A stretch of DNA of 25,629 nucleotides from Lentisphaeria bacterium UBA7640 (GTDB lineage Bacteria; Verrucomicrobiota; Lentisphaeria; Victivallales; Victivallaceae): assembly GCA_002483765.1 (NCBI GenBank), contig DLIO01000039.1:1-25629 (forward strand), written 5' to 3'. Position 1 is the stretch's first letter. Each line of letters begins with the position of its first letter. The translations under genes and the position numbers were made by a program. The notes under the pieces are model-generated. The model saw nothing but the letters and a program-made list of their open reading frames with translations, was not told the origin of the DNA and did not search any database. Shown here one piece after another: positions 1 through 6,564 of the stretch.

Positions 1-1
1 G

Positions 2-97
2 AAATACGCCCGTAACGTAAATATATTTGTCAGGCCAAAACCAGAGCACATCATCAATAAACCGCGACGCATCGGTCTAACTTCCATGTGTGATTAA
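2..97 (+). CDS. C-terminal end of an unidentified protein (partial)
   Basis: An open plus-strand frame enters from the left edge and runs 31 codons to a TAA stop at 95-97. The visible peptide ends in RPKPEHIINKPRRIGLTSMC plus Asp. I do not recognise the family. The main support is context: the stop lies 18 nt before a hairpin followed by seven T on the plus strand, which is what a gene ending here would need, and the gene would converge on the ribosomal operon. The opposite strand is also open (ATG at 87 reading off the edge), but it has no ribosome-binding site and little room for a promoter between its ATG and the terminator. I therefore prefer the plus-strand reading, with modest confidence. 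Confidence 0.45.
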   Translation, partial: KYARNVNIFVRPKPEHIINKPRRIGLTSMCD

Positions 98-115
98 TAT
101 TATTTAAATTTTTAC

Positions 116-151
116 AAAAAAAAAGATGTCCGTTTGGACATCTCTTTTTTT
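116..151. terminator. Bidirectional intrinsic terminator after rpsS
   Basis: An 8-bp perfect stem (124-131 AGATGTCC pairing with 136-143 GGACATCT) closes a GTTT loop. It is flanked by nine A (116-124) on one side and seven T (145-151) on the other. Minus-strand transcripts leaving rpsS get stem plus U9, and plus-strand transcripts from the left-hand gene get stem plus U7. It therefore serves two converging transcription units and marks the end of the ribosomal operon 20 nt past the rpsS stop. Confidence 0.9.
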
Positions 152-171
152 AATTAGCAATGGAAATTTTA

Positions 172-441
172 TTATTTACCGCTGACTACTCCGTGTTCAC
201 GGAAGGCACGGGTTGGAGAAAATTCTCCAAGACGATGGCCAACCATGTTCTCGGTTACGAAAACAGTAGCAAAGACTTTTCCATTATGAACCTGAAAAGT
301 ATGTCCAACAAAATCCGGGGTAATCATTGAACGCCGCGACCAAGTCTTGATTGGACGTTTTTCACCGGAATTGTTCATTTTGTCGACTTTGTCCATTAGG
401 TGCTGATCAACGAACGGCCCTTTCTTAAGTGATCTAGCCAT
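172..441 (-). CDS. rpsS: 30S ribosomal protein S19
   Basis: This 89-residue protein is of usual S19 length. It shows the family signature through the N-terminal MARSLKKGPFVD, the central RRSMITPDFVGHTFQVHNGK and the C-terminal GHRLGEFSPTR segments. S19 binds 16S rRNA in the 30S head, next to S13, and contacts the A-site region. Its ATG (439-441) overlaps the rplB stop by one base (TAATG), so translation is probably coupled to L2. It is the last gene of this operon. In most bacteria rplV, rpsC and the rest of the S10 operon follow, but here a strong terminator and a convergent gene do. Confidence 0.97.
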   Translation of the reverse strand: MARSLKKGPFVDQHLMDKVDKMNNSGEKRPIKTWSRRSMITPDFVGHTFQVHNGKVFATVFVTENMVGHRLGEFSPTRAFREHGVVSGK

Positions 442-1271
442 TATTTCTTCCTCCGTTCAACAATGAATTTGCTTGAGTTTTTCTTCGGACTACGAGTTTT
501 CTTGCCTTTAGCCAATTTGCCCCATGGCGAAACTGGATGACCACCGCCGCTGCTACGTCCTTCTCCACCACCCATTGGATGGTCGACAGGGTTCATAACT
601 ACTCCGCGAACATGCGGACGGAATCCTAAATAGCGTTTTTTACCAGCTTTACCTAGATTGATATTCATTCTTTCGGCATTTCCGACCTGGCCAATTGTCG
701 CACGACATTCTATATGAATGCGGCGAATTTCACCACTCGGTAGTTTAACCTGAGCATAGTCACTAGTATCTTTGCCACGAAGTACAGCGCTCTGACCAGC
801 AGAACGCACCATCTTGGCTCCTTGTCCAGGAATCAACTCGAGATTATGAAGAGTAAAACCAACTGGAATATCTTTAATTTTTAGACAATTACCTGGTTTC
901 AATTCAGCGCCTTTACCATTGCTTACCACGTTGCCGACTTTCAGTCCAGCTGGAGCGGTAATGTAACGTTTTTCGCCGTCTGCATAAAATAGCAAAGCGA
1001 TATTAGCACTACGGTTTGGGTCATATTCAATAGTTTTTACAGTTGCAGGAATACCATCTTTATCACGACGAAAATCAATTTCGCGCAAACGACGAGCATT
1101 ACCGCCTCCACGGAAACGGGTGGTGATACGACCAGTATTATTGCGTCCACCAGAAGATATTTTACCTTTTGTCAGGCTTTTTTCTGGTTTTGTCGCGGTG
1201 ATTTCCGAATAGTCCAAGGATGCCATGTTACGCAAGCTTGGTGTAATCGGAGGGAACGTTTTTATAGCCAT
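441..1271 (-). CDS. rplB: 50S ribosomal protein L2
   Basis: The 276 residues match the usual length of L2, the 23S-binding protein needed for subunit joining and peptidyl-transferase centre assembly. The N-terminal GGRNNTGRITTRFRGGG, the central IPGQGAKMVRSAGQSA and the C-terminal GVVMNPVDHPMGGGEGR segments are intact. The last contains the conserved histidine (equivalent to E. coli H229) implicated in peptidyl transferase function. The basic tail (KKTRSPKKNSSKFIVERRKK) is typical. It lies 19 nt after rplW and overlaps rpsS by one base, in standard S10-operon order. Confidence 0.98.
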   Translation of the reverse strand: MAIKTFPPITPSLRNMASLDYSEITATKPEKSLTKGKISSGGRNNTGRITTRFRGGGNARRLREIDFRRDKDGIPATVKTIEYDPNRSANIALLFYADGEKRYITAPAGLKVGNVVSNGKGAELKPGNCLKIKDIPVGFTLHNLELIPGQGAKMVRSAGQSAVLRGKDTSDYAQVKLPSGEIRRIHIECRATIGQVGNAERMNINLGKAGKKRYLGFRPHVRGVVMNPVDHPMGGGEGRSSGGGHPVSPWGKLAKGKKTRSPKKNSSKFIVERRKK

Positions 1272-1290
1272 TATTCTTTACCTTTGATCC

Positions 1291-1572
1291 TTAGATTATG
1301 TCAATGCTGCCTTCAACCAGCGTGACCACTGCTTTTTTCCAGTGATCACGACGACTGACCCGATTGGTCTTGCCAACACGTTTCGGTTTGCCTTTATAAT
1401 TCATGACATTGACCGAAGCGACTTTGACGTTAAAAAGAGATTCGACTGCTTGAGCGATCTCAATCTTACGTGCACCAGTAGCAACTTTAAAAACATATTT
1501 TTTTTGAGCTGCAAGCTCATTATTTTTTTCGGTGACTAACGGAGCTTTAATTACTTCATATGCGTTTTTCAT
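1291..1572 (-). CDS. rplW: 50S ribosomal protein L23
   Basis: This 93-residue L23 begins MKNAYEVIKAPLVTEKNNEL, the normal start with the conserved P-x-x-T-E-K motif. It includes the KYVFKVATGARKIEIAQAVE core and the basic loop NYKGKPKRVGKTNRVSRR that reaches into 23S domain III. L23 sits at the polypeptide exit tunnel and docks trigger factor and SRP. It is 17 nt downstream of rplD and 19 nt upstream of rplB, consistent with one S10-type transcript. Confidence 0.96.
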   Translation of the reverse strand: MKNAYEVIKAPLVTEKNNELAAQKKYVFKVATGARKIEIAQAVESLFNVKVASVNVMNYKGKPKRVGKTNRVSRRDHWKKAVVTLVEGSIDII

Positions 1573-1589
1573 TATATTCTAATCTCCTC

Positions 1590-2216
1590 TTAAGCAATCC
1601 GCTGAATGAATTGGTCCAGCGCATCTTTGGTAAAGACAACTTTATTGAAACGCAACAATTCGTAAACGTTGACGCTGGTAACTTTACGCAGGACAACTTC
1701 CGCAAGATTATTGGTTGCACAAACTACACTTTCTTCATAATCTGGAACTGTTAACAGTGCAGAACCAGTAATTTTAAGGTTCTTGAATACAGCGACTGCG
1801 CTTTTGGTTTTATGATCTTGAAGTTCGAACTTATCGAGTACTACCACGCTGCCTTCTTGAATACGTTCAGAGAATGCACGTTTAAGCGCCAAGGTTTTGA
1901 CTTTAGCATTGACTTTTTTATCGTAACTTCTTGGTTTAGGTCCAAAAATGACACCACCACCAGTCCAGATTGGGCTGCGGTTACTACCGGCACGAGCACG
2001 ACCTGTTCCTTTCTGCTTGAAAGGTTTAGCACCGCCGCCACGAACTTCTGCACGAGTTTTCGTATTAGCTGATCCTGAACGTTGTCCCGCTAAAAATGCT
2101 ACCACAGTGTCGTGAACAGCTTGTTTGCCTTTTTCGAGTTCAATACAACCTTCTGGAAGCTCATAAGCGCCAATAACTGCGCCACTCATATCTAAAATAT
2201 CTAGTTTCATATTCAT
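1590..2216 (-). CDS. rplD: 50S ribosomal protein L4
   Basis: This 208-residue L4 has the typical extended-loop signature: TKTRAEVRGGGAKPFKQKGT followed by GRARAGSNRSPIWTGGGVIFGP, which lines the exit tunnel. The C-terminal globular half (KTLALKRAFSERIQEG, VVLDKF, NVYELLRFNKVVFTKDAL) is complete. The first ATG (2216) is preferred over the one two codons later because GGGAGC lies about seven bases upstream. In E. coli L4 also represses its own operon. I see no obvious equivalent leader here, and the operon starts far upstream at rpsL. Confidence 0.97.
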   Translation of the reverse strand: MNMKLDILDMSGAVIGAYELPEGCIELEKGKQAVHDTVVAFLAGQRSGSANTKTRAEVRGGGAKPFKQKGTGRARAGSNRSPIWTGGGVIFGPKPRSYDKKVNAKVKTLALKRAFSERIQEGSVVVLDKFELQDHKTKSAVAVFKNLKITGSALLTVPDYEESVVCATNNLAEVVLRKVTSVNVYELLRFNKVVFTKDALDQFIQRIA

Positions 2217-2235
2217 TTTGTTTGCTCCCTATAGC

Positions 2236-2877
2236 TTATTTAGCACTTTTTTTGATGGCTTTTTTAATTTTAAGATAGCCACCATTTGGACCGGGAACTG
2301 CTCCTTTTACGAACAACAAACCGTCTTCTTCAGAGATTCGTACGACCTGTAGGTTTTGGATGGTGCGCTGTACATTGCCCATGTGTCCTGGTAATTTTTT
2401 ACCTTTCATGACATTGCCGGGCTTTTCGCATTGGCCGATTGAACCAGGTCTACGAGTCCAGCCACCGCCATGACTAGCACGTCCGCCACCAAAATTCCAG
2501 CGTTTTACAACACCTTGAAAGCCGCGTCCCTTAGTAATCCCAGATACGTCTAAATAATCTTCAATGCTAAAAACATCGCTGACTTTAAGTATCGAACCGA
2601 GTTCCAATTCTGGATCTGAATCCTCACGAAATTCACGCAAACGTGCAGGAATAATTTCTACTCCAGCTTTGCCCGCGTGGCCAATTTCAGCTTTTGAAGC
2701 ATTCTTCGCTTTCTGTGCGCCGAAGCCAAGCTGGACAGCTGAGTAGCCATCTTTTTCTTGTGTTCTTACTGCAATAACCGTACATGGCCCAACAGAGAGA
2801 ACAGTTACTGGAACCAGTCTCCCACTTTTGTTGTAGACCTGGGTCATTCCAACTTTCTTACCGATCATTCCTTTCAT
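2236..2877 (-). CDS. rplC: 50S ribosomal protein L3
   Basis: Taken from the ATG at 2877, this is a 213-residue L3 beginning MKGMIGKKVGMTQVYN, which matches the family N-terminus. An ATG at 2898 would add MYQAGVN, but GCAGGAG lies just before 2877, inside that extension, so the internal start is better supported. The central GRGFQGVVKRWNFGGGRASH and the following PGSIGQCEKPGNVMKGKKLP are the conserved extension that reaches the peptidyl-transferase centre. This includes the glutamine that PrmB methylates in E. coli (GSIGQ). It lies 68 nt after rpsJ. Confidence 0.97.
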   Translation of the reverse strand: MKGMIGKKVGMTQVYNKSGRLVPVTVLSVGPCTVIAVRTQEKDGYSAVQLGFGAQKAKNASKAEIGHAGKAGVEIIPARLREFREDSDPELELGSILKVSDVFSIEDYLDVSGITKGRGFQGVVKRWNFGGGRASHGGGWTRRPGSIGQCEKPGNVMKGKKLPGHMGNVQRTIQNLQVVRISEEDGLLFVKGAVPGPNGGYLKIKKAIKKSAK

Positions 2878-2945
2878 ATTTACTCCTGCTTGATACATAC
2901 CCTATCGGCTAAGGCATTGGTATCGGATTAGATAAAATTATCGGA

Positions 2946-3266
2946 TTATCCAACAATTTTAATCGAAATGTCCACTCCACATGGTAGATTGAGTTTTTTC
3001 AACTCATCTACGGTACGTGCTGTGGGATTAATTATATCCATAACTCTTTTATGGGTTCTGATCTCAAATTGCTCCATCGATTTTTTATCGACATGGGGGG
3101 AGCGATTCACTGAAAATTTCTCAATGCGCGTTGGCAACGGAATTGGCCCGGCAATCATTGAGCCGGTACGCTTAGCCGTGTTGAGAATTTCGGCGATAGA
3201 TTGATCCAGAATACGATGCTCATACGCTTGGATGCGAATACGGAAACGTTGAGATTTAGTGCTCAT
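2946..3266 (-). CDS. rpsJ: 30S ribosomal protein S10 / NusE
   Basis: This 106-residue S10 has the normal core RFRIRIQAYEHRILDQS, AGPIPLPTRIEKFSVNRSPH and EQFEIRTHKRVMDIINPT. Besides its role in the 30S head, S10 (NusE) bridges NusB and NusG in antitermination and transcription-translation coupling. The valine of the SPHV loop, where tetracycline/tigecycline-resistance changes occur in other species, is unchanged. The ATG is only four bases past the fusA stop. A GGAG element sits upstream inside the end of fusA, so translation is probably coupled. The fusA-rpsJ junction without tuf is as in Chlamydiae. Confidence 0.97.
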   Translation of the reverse strand: MSTKSQRFRIRIQAYEHRILDQSIAEILNTAKRTGSMIAGPIPLPTRIEKFSVNRSPHVDKKSMEQFEIRTHKRVMDIINPTARTVDELKKLNLPCGVDISIKIVG

Positions 3267-3270
3267 GATC

Positions 3271-5382
3271 TTATTTTTTCTCCACTACTTTTTCTTCAAT
3301 TGATTTTGGTACGCGGTCAAAATGCGAGGGCTCCATCGAATAAGATGCACGTCCCTTGGACAAGGAACGTATTGCTGTTGCATAGCCGAACAATTCAGAC
3401 AACGGAGCATGAGACAAGACACGGGTGAAACCAGTTCCTGGATCACCGATGACTTCCACAATCATGCCGCGTCGGCTTGTGATATCACCAATGATATCAC
3501 CCATGTTTTCATCTGGAGTCGTAATTTCTACTTTCATAATCGGTTCGAGCAGGCAAATGCCAGCCTTTTTTGCAGCATCTTTCAACGCCATGGAACCAGC
3601 TACTTTAAAAGCCATTTCCGATGAGTCGACAGGGTGATACGAACCGTCAACAATTTCAATATGGAAATCGGTCAACGGATAACCAGCTAAAACACCAGTT
3701 GCTGCTGCACCACGAATCCCTTCTTCTACAGGCTTGATATATTCTTTTGGAATATTTCCGCCTACGACTTTATTCACAATAGTCAGACCATAACCACGCT
3801 CTTTTGCATATAACTTAATTACGCAATGTCCATACTGGCCACGTCCACCAGACTGGCGAACAAACTTGGTGTCGGACTCGGAGTCTTTGATAACAGCTTC
3901 GCGATATGCTACTTGAGGAGCTCCAGTGTTAGATTCTACACCGAATTCCCGGGTCATACGGTTGTGAATGATATCAAGATGAAGTTCGCCCATTCCAGCG
4001 ATAATTGTTTGTCCAGTCTCTTCGTTACTATGGACTTGGAATGTTGGGTCTTCGTCTGATAGTGCCGCCAGGGCTTTATAAAGCTTATCACGGTCTGCAC
4101 TAGTTTTGGGTTCTACAGCCATGGAAATAACTGGCTCTGGAAAACTCATGGATTCAAGTACTATTGCGTTAGCTTCGTCACAAATAGTATCACCGGTAAC
4201 GACGTTTTTCAGTCCGACTGCAGCAGCAATATCACCACTATAAATCTCTTCACGTTCTTCACGAGCATTAGCATGCATCTGGAGGACGCGTCCTAAACGT
4301 TCACGTTTACGAGTACGAGGATTATAGACGGTCATACCGCGTGTGGCAACGCCACTGTAAACACGGAAAAAAGTTAATTTACCGACATAGGAGTCATTCG
4401 CAATTTTAAAAGCGATTGCAGCGAATGGTTCAGTGTCGCCAGCTTTACGAGTCGCTCTCTCTTCTGTAAATGGGTCCATACCTTCAGCAGGTGGGATGTC
4501 AATCGGCGAGGGCAGTAAGTCAATAATCATATCAAGTAAGTTTTGTACACCTTTATTTTTAAAGGCAGTACCGCAAGCAACTGGAACAATCAAAGCTTTA
4601 ACAACGCATTGGCGCAAAGCGCGCTTAACAGTATCAGTATCTGGGCGTTTATCCTCAAGGAAAAGCTCCATTATCTCTTCGTTGTTTTCAGCAAGACATT
4701 CAACTAAGTAGTTATATGCATCTTCACGTTTTTTCTTGTATTCATCAGGTACTTCTTCAATGCGAACATCTTGACCTTGTTCACTATCATAAAAGAAAGC
4801 TTTATTTGCAATGACGTCAATGACACCTAAGAAATCAGCCTCCGCTCCAATAGGAAGCAAGATCGGACAAGCTGTAGCTTTTAATTTTGTACGTATTTCG
4901 TTAACTGCTCCGTAGAAATCTGCTCCCACACGATCCATTTTATTAATAAACGCAATAATCGGAACATGATATTTTCGAGCTTGACGCCAGACGGTTTCGG
5001 TTTGCGGTTGAACTTTTCCCACAGAACAAAATACGGATACCGCTCCGTCAAGCACACGCAGTGAACGCTCAACTTCTGCCGTAAAGTCTACGTGTCCAGG
5101 AGTATCAATTAAGTTCACTCGATGTTCTTTCCAGAAACATGTAGTTGCAGCAGACGTGATAGTGATACCACGTTCCTGTTCTTGAGCCATCCAATCCATC
5201 GTCGCGGTCCCTTCGTGGGTCTCGCCGATTTTGTAATTCTTTCCGCTGTAGAAAAGAATACGTTCGCTCAAAGTGGTTTTTCCGGCGTCAATATGCGCCA
5301 TAATTCCAATGTTTCGTACTTTCGCAAGTGGCACCATGCGACCAGGTGCCTCTTGATACGTTTTTTCAATCAACTCTGCCAT
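3271..5382 (-). CDS. fusA: Translation elongation factor G
   Basis: This 703-residue EF-G catalyses GTP-driven ribosomal translocation and, with RRF, recycling. Visible GTPase motifs are AHIDAGKT (P-loop, about 29-36), RGITI in switch I (71-75), DTPGH (93-97) and NKMD (147-150). Domain IV/V hallmarks include the YGHCVIKL segment, PLTDFHIEIVDGSYHPVDSSE and the C-terminal MEPSHFDRVP. The N-terminus carries about 16 residues (MAELIEKTYQEAPGRM) before the usual start. AAGG seven bases before the first ATG supports it. The normally GG-containing CAVGGVQPQSE stretch reads CSVGKVQPQTE, a small deviation. It lies between rpsG and rpsJ. Confidence 0.98.
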   Translation of the reverse strand: MAELIEKTYQEAPGRMVPLAKVRNIGIMAHIDAGKTTLSERILFYSGKNYKIGETHEGTATMDWMAQEQERGITITSAATTCFWKEHRVNLIDTPGHVDFTAEVERSLRVLDGAVSVFCSVGKVQPQTETVWRQARKYHVPIIAFINKMDRVGADFYGAVNEIRTKLKATACPILLPIGAEADFLGVIDVIANKAFFYDSEQGQDVRIEEVPDEYKKKREDAYNYLVECLAENNEEIMELFLEDKRPDTDTVKRALRQCVVKALIVPVACGTAFKNKGVQNLLDMIIDLLPSPIDIPPAEGMDPFTEERATRKAGDTEPFAAIAFKIANDSYVGKLTFFRVYSGVATRGMTVYNPRTRKRERLGRVLQMHANAREEREEIYSGDIAAAVGLKNVVTGDTICDEANAIVLESMSFPEPVISMAVEPKTSADRDKLYKALAALSDEDPTFQVHSNEETGQTIIAGMGELHLDIIHNRMTREFGVESNTGAPQVAYREAVIKDSESDTKFVRQSGGRGQYGHCVIKLYAKERGYGLTIVNKVVGGNIPKEYIKPVEEGIRGAAATGVLAGYPLTDFHIEIVDGSYHPVDSSEMAFKVAGSMALKDAAKKAGICLLEPIMKVEITTPDENMGDIIGDITSRRGMIVEVIGDPGTGFTRVLSHAPLSELFGYATAIRSLSKGRASYSMEPSHFDRVPKSIEEKVVEKK

Positions 5383-5408
5383 AAATTAGCCTTAAAAATT
5401 CTTGTACA

Positions 5409-5879
5409 TTACCAACGGTAATGGGCGAAAGCCTTATTAGCTTGCGCCATTTTAAATGTATCTTCTTTCTTTCTAATCGATGAACCGGTATTGTCGAAAG
5501 CATCCAACAATTCTCCGGCCAATGATTCCATCATAGATTTTCCTTTACGTCCTCTTGAGTACGTAGTGATCCAGCGCATTGCCAAGGCAACCTGCCGTTC
5601 AGGACTTACTTCAACTGGAACTTGATATGTCGCTCCGCCAACGCGACGACTCTTCACTTCCAATTTAGGCTTGATATTTTCTAGAGCCTGAATGAAAACT
5701 TCTAGTGGCTCCATATCGTTTTTCTTGTTTTTAATCAGTTCAAGAGCACCATAAACGATGCGTTGCGCAGTGGATTTTTTGCCACTGTACATAACTGTGT
5801 TAATTAAGCGGGCAACCAATTCACTGTTATATTTCACATCGGGGGTCAACTCGCTCTTAGCATTACTCCTTCTTCTCAT
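5409..5879 (-). CDS. rpsG: 30S ribosomal protein S7
   Basis: This 156-residue S7 is the primary 16S 3'-domain binder that nucleates the 30S head. Recognisable segments are MRRRSNAKSELTPDVKYNS, LINTVMYSGKKSTAQRIVYG, the beta-hairpin RRVGGATYQVPVEVSPERQ that reaches the E site, and MRWITTYSRGRKGKSM. The C-terminus ends ANKAFAHYRW. Length and motifs are standard. It is 26 nt before fusA and 89 nt after rpsL. That longer gap holds a hairpin listed separately. Confidence 0.97.
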   Translation of the reverse strand: MRRRSNAKSELTPDVKYNSELVARLINTVMYSGKKSTAQRIVYGALELIKNKKNDMEPLEVFIQALENIKPKLEVKSRRVGGATYQVPVEVSPERQVALAMRWITTYSRGRKGKSMMESLAGELLDAFDNTGSSIRKKEDTFKMAQANKAFAHYRW

Positions 5880-5915
5880 TTATCATATCCTTAGTTTTTA
5901 TTGGTGTTTCAATCA

Positions 5916-5949
5916 AAAACTGTCGTCATCAACTGATGGCGACAGTTTT
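5916..5949 (-). terminator. Hairpin with U-tract between rpsL and rpsG (attenuator or processing site)
   Basis: An inverted repeat pairs 5916-5930 with 5935-5949 around an AACT loop (plus-strand numbering). All positions pair apart from one T-G juxtaposition. On the minus-strand transcript the 3' arm ends in UUUUU, giving intrinsic-terminator geometry 20 nt past the rpsL stop and 36 nt before the rpsG start. Because essential genes follow, partial termination or RNA processing is more likely than complete termination. Confidence 0.65.
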
Positions 5950-5968
5950 AAAACACTTAAATTAGAAG

Positions 5969-6376
5969 TTACTTTTTCTTCTTGCCGGCAGCAGCTTCCT
6001 GACCCGGTTTCGGACGTTTGGCACCATATAATGAACGACTCTGACGGCGTTTGTCAACACCTAAGCTATCTAACGCGCCACGAACAATGTGATAACGAAC
6101 TCCTGGAAGGTCACGAACACGACCACCTTTGACCAAGACAACTGAGTGTTCTTGAAGGTTATGTCCTTCTCCACCAATATATGCACTGACTTCTTGGCCG
6201 TTAGTCAAGCGAACACGGGCAACTTTCCGCAGCGCAGAGTTTGGTTTTTTTGGCGTGCGCGTAGTCACTTGGAGGCATACGCCGCGTCGTTGGGGGCACG
6301 CAGAAAGAGCGCGTGATTTGCTCTTACTGACTTTGGACTTGCGTCCACTGCTGATTAATTGATTAATTGTCGGCAT
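5969..6376 (-). CDS. rpsL: 30S ribosomal protein S12 (Arg at the K87/K88 position)
   Basis: This 135-residue S12 is the decoding-centre protein and first gene of the str-S10 transcript. The lysines of TPKKPNSALRK (43-44) are intact. The second accuracy loop reads GGRVRDLPGVRYH, with Arg88 where E. coli and most bacteria have Lys (K87 without Met, K88 with Met). The codon is CGT at 6115-6113. The adjacent aspartate that RimO methylthiolates in other bacteria is present. The C-terminus is longer than in E. coli, with a GKKKK tail. The ATG at 6376 is preceded by AGG at a usable distance. K-to-R here is a classical streptomycin-resistance change in E. coli and Mycobacterium. Confidence 0.97.
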   Translation of the reverse strand: MPTINQLISSGRKSKVSKSKSRALSACPQRRGVCLQVTTRTPKKPNSALRKVARVRLTNGQEVSAYIGGEGHNLQEHSVVLVKGGRVRDLPGVRYHIVRGALDSLGVDKRRQSRSLYGAKRPKPGQEAAAGKKKK

Positions 6377-6477
6377 ACCTTTTACCTGTTTTTATACTTA
6401 TATCATCGTTTAATAGTTTTAGATTAAAAATCGAAAAGACTTATAACCTAACTCATAATGAGATCTTTTCAAATAAG

Positions 6478-6483
6478 ATTATA
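6478..6483 (-). promoter_or_regulatory. Candidate -10 box for the rpsL operon
   Basis: A perfect TATAAT lies on the minus strand about 100 nt upstream of the rpsL ATG, in an AT-rich stretch between the rpoC stop and rpsL. No good -35 hexamer sits 16-18 nt upstream; the best is TGTATA at 18 nt. This is only a weak promoter candidate, and rpsL may also be reached by read-through from rpoC. Confidence 0.3.
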
Positions 6484-6512
6484 AGAAATATCATCTTATT
6501 TTATACATACTT

Positions 6513-6545
6513 AAATTCACGCGCGCATTATGCGCGCGCGAATTT
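6513..6545. repeat. GC-rich palindrome after rpoC, copy 1
   Basis: This is a 33-nt near-perfect inverted repeat with 15 of 16 pairs matching around a single central base and a CATTATG centre flanked by alternating CG. It begins 20 nt past the rpoC stop. Its reverse complement shares a 25-nt identical core with the palindrome at 22623-22653. It would form a strong hairpin at the 3' end of the rpoBC transcript, but the bases after it are AATTTAAG rather than a U-tract. It therefore looks more like a REP-type element or RNA 3'-end stabiliser than a simple intrinsic terminator. Confidence 0.75.
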
Positions 6546-6564
6546 CAGATCTTTTTCGGACTAT

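Noticed and set aside
1..87. Minus-strand frame starting ATG at 87 (MEVRPMRRGLLMMC) and running off the edge
   Set aside because: It has no ribosome-binding site and fewer than 30 nt between it and the terminator for a promoter. The plus-strand frame ends neatly before a plus-facing terminator and is preferred, though not proven.
6513..6545. GC palindrome after rpoC as a simple Rho-independent terminator
   Set aside because: The stem is strong, but AATTTAAG rather than a U-tract follows, and a near-identical copy sits in an unrelated gap. A dispersed palindromic element fits better.
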